A stretch of DNA of 53,170 nucleotides. Source: Paenibacillus sp. Marseille-Q4541. GTDB lineage: Bacteria; Bacillota; Bacilli; Paenibacillales; Paenibacillaceae. The stretch covers positions 1 through 53,170 of the forward strand of contig NZ_JAGXCY010000031.1 in assembly GCF_018310695.1 (NCBI RefSeq), written 5' to 3'. A model generated the notes under the pieces. It saw only the letters and a program-made list of their open reading frames with translations. It made no database searches and was not told where the DNA came from. Positions 53,015 through 53,170 of the stretch are shown piece after piece. How positions within the stretch are numbered: the stretch's first letter is position 1; each line of letters begins with the position of its first letter. A program made the position numbers and the translations under genes.

Positions 53015-53170
53015 CTATATTTCCTCCCAACATCTTATTTCTTCCTCACTCTAGCTCGGTATAACAGAGAAACACTATACGTCATACATATGGAGTTCCA
53101 ACATCTGATAGAACTAAATTAAGAGAATATAAATGAGAGGAAGGCTAGTCTTAAGACCACACTATAATAG
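53015..53170. other. Upstream region of spoIID at the window end
   Basis: A ribosome site lies close to 53014. spoIID is sigma-E-dependent in Bacillus, but the best -35/-10 pair here (TTATATT near 53130 with TATCAGAT) is too poor to call. No gene is seen. Confidence 0.3.

Noticed and set aside
53015..53170. Sigma-E promoter for spoIID
   Set aside because: Expected from Bacillus, but no -35/-10 pair fits better than about half of the consensus.

Overview
The window is a 53 kb piece of a Bacillota chromosome, most likely Paenibacillus or a close relative. The signs are a DegS/DegU-ComF-FlgM-FlgK-FlgL-FliW-CsrA-Hag-FliDST gene order like that of Bacillus subtilis, spore-formation genes (spoIID, spoIIQ, spoIIID, an alpha/beta SASP), very large SLH-domain surface proteins with stalk and Ig-like modules, and moderate-to-low GC. 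All 41 genes I can support lie on the minus strand, so transcription runs from high to low coordinates. I see no tRNA, rRNA, CRISPR array, insertion sequence or prophage gene.

Read in the direction of transcription, 53014-46166 holds a sporulation and cell-shape block: spoIID, spoIIQ (with a sigma-F-like promoter), spoIIID (with a sigma-E-like promoter), mbl, the flagellar rod genes flhO and flhP (with a sigma-D-like promoter inside the mbl tail), a small EpuA/YwzB-type membrane protein, and fabZ. A phosphohexomutase follows (46063-44354).

From 44136 to 18248 lies a cell-envelope block. It has a DUF5693-type polytopic protein, CsaB (pyruvylates the secondary cell-wall polymer, the receptor of SLH domains), TagA and TagO (start of wall-polymer linkage synthesis), three SLH proteins (34872-38759, 30863-33778, 21104-24907), two unrecognised exported proteins (27899-30736, 27200-27715), a small coiled-coil protein, and a phosphodiester-glycosidase-like exported protein with stalk domains. 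metK and a SASP gene are embedded in it. SLH proteins and the enzymes that make their wall anchor therefore sit together.

From 18200 to 211 lies the DegSU/competence/late-flagellar block: degS, degU, a truncated glycosyltransferase-like membrane protein, comFA, comFC, yvyF, flgM, flgN, flgK, flgL, fliW, csrA, hag, flaG, fliD, fliS, fliT, and two glycosyltransferase genes that probably modify flagellin. The last gene carries a one-base frameshift in a run of five A (641-645) that splits off its TPR tail.

The most useful non-coding observations are a near-consensus CsrA hairpin in the hag leader; a sigma-D-like promoter with the same 15-bp spacing upstream of hag, flaG, flhO and one SLH gene; tandem in-frame translation starts, each with its own Shine-Dalgarno sequence, on the main S-layer gene; a metK leader in which a strong promoter is followed almost at once by a terminator, with no S-box; and a folded element in front of fabZ. 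No single element is proven to be a new system. The best candidates for undescribed biology are the coupling of an SLH gene to the motility sigma factor, the five-module exported protein, and the folded or attenuator-like leaders.
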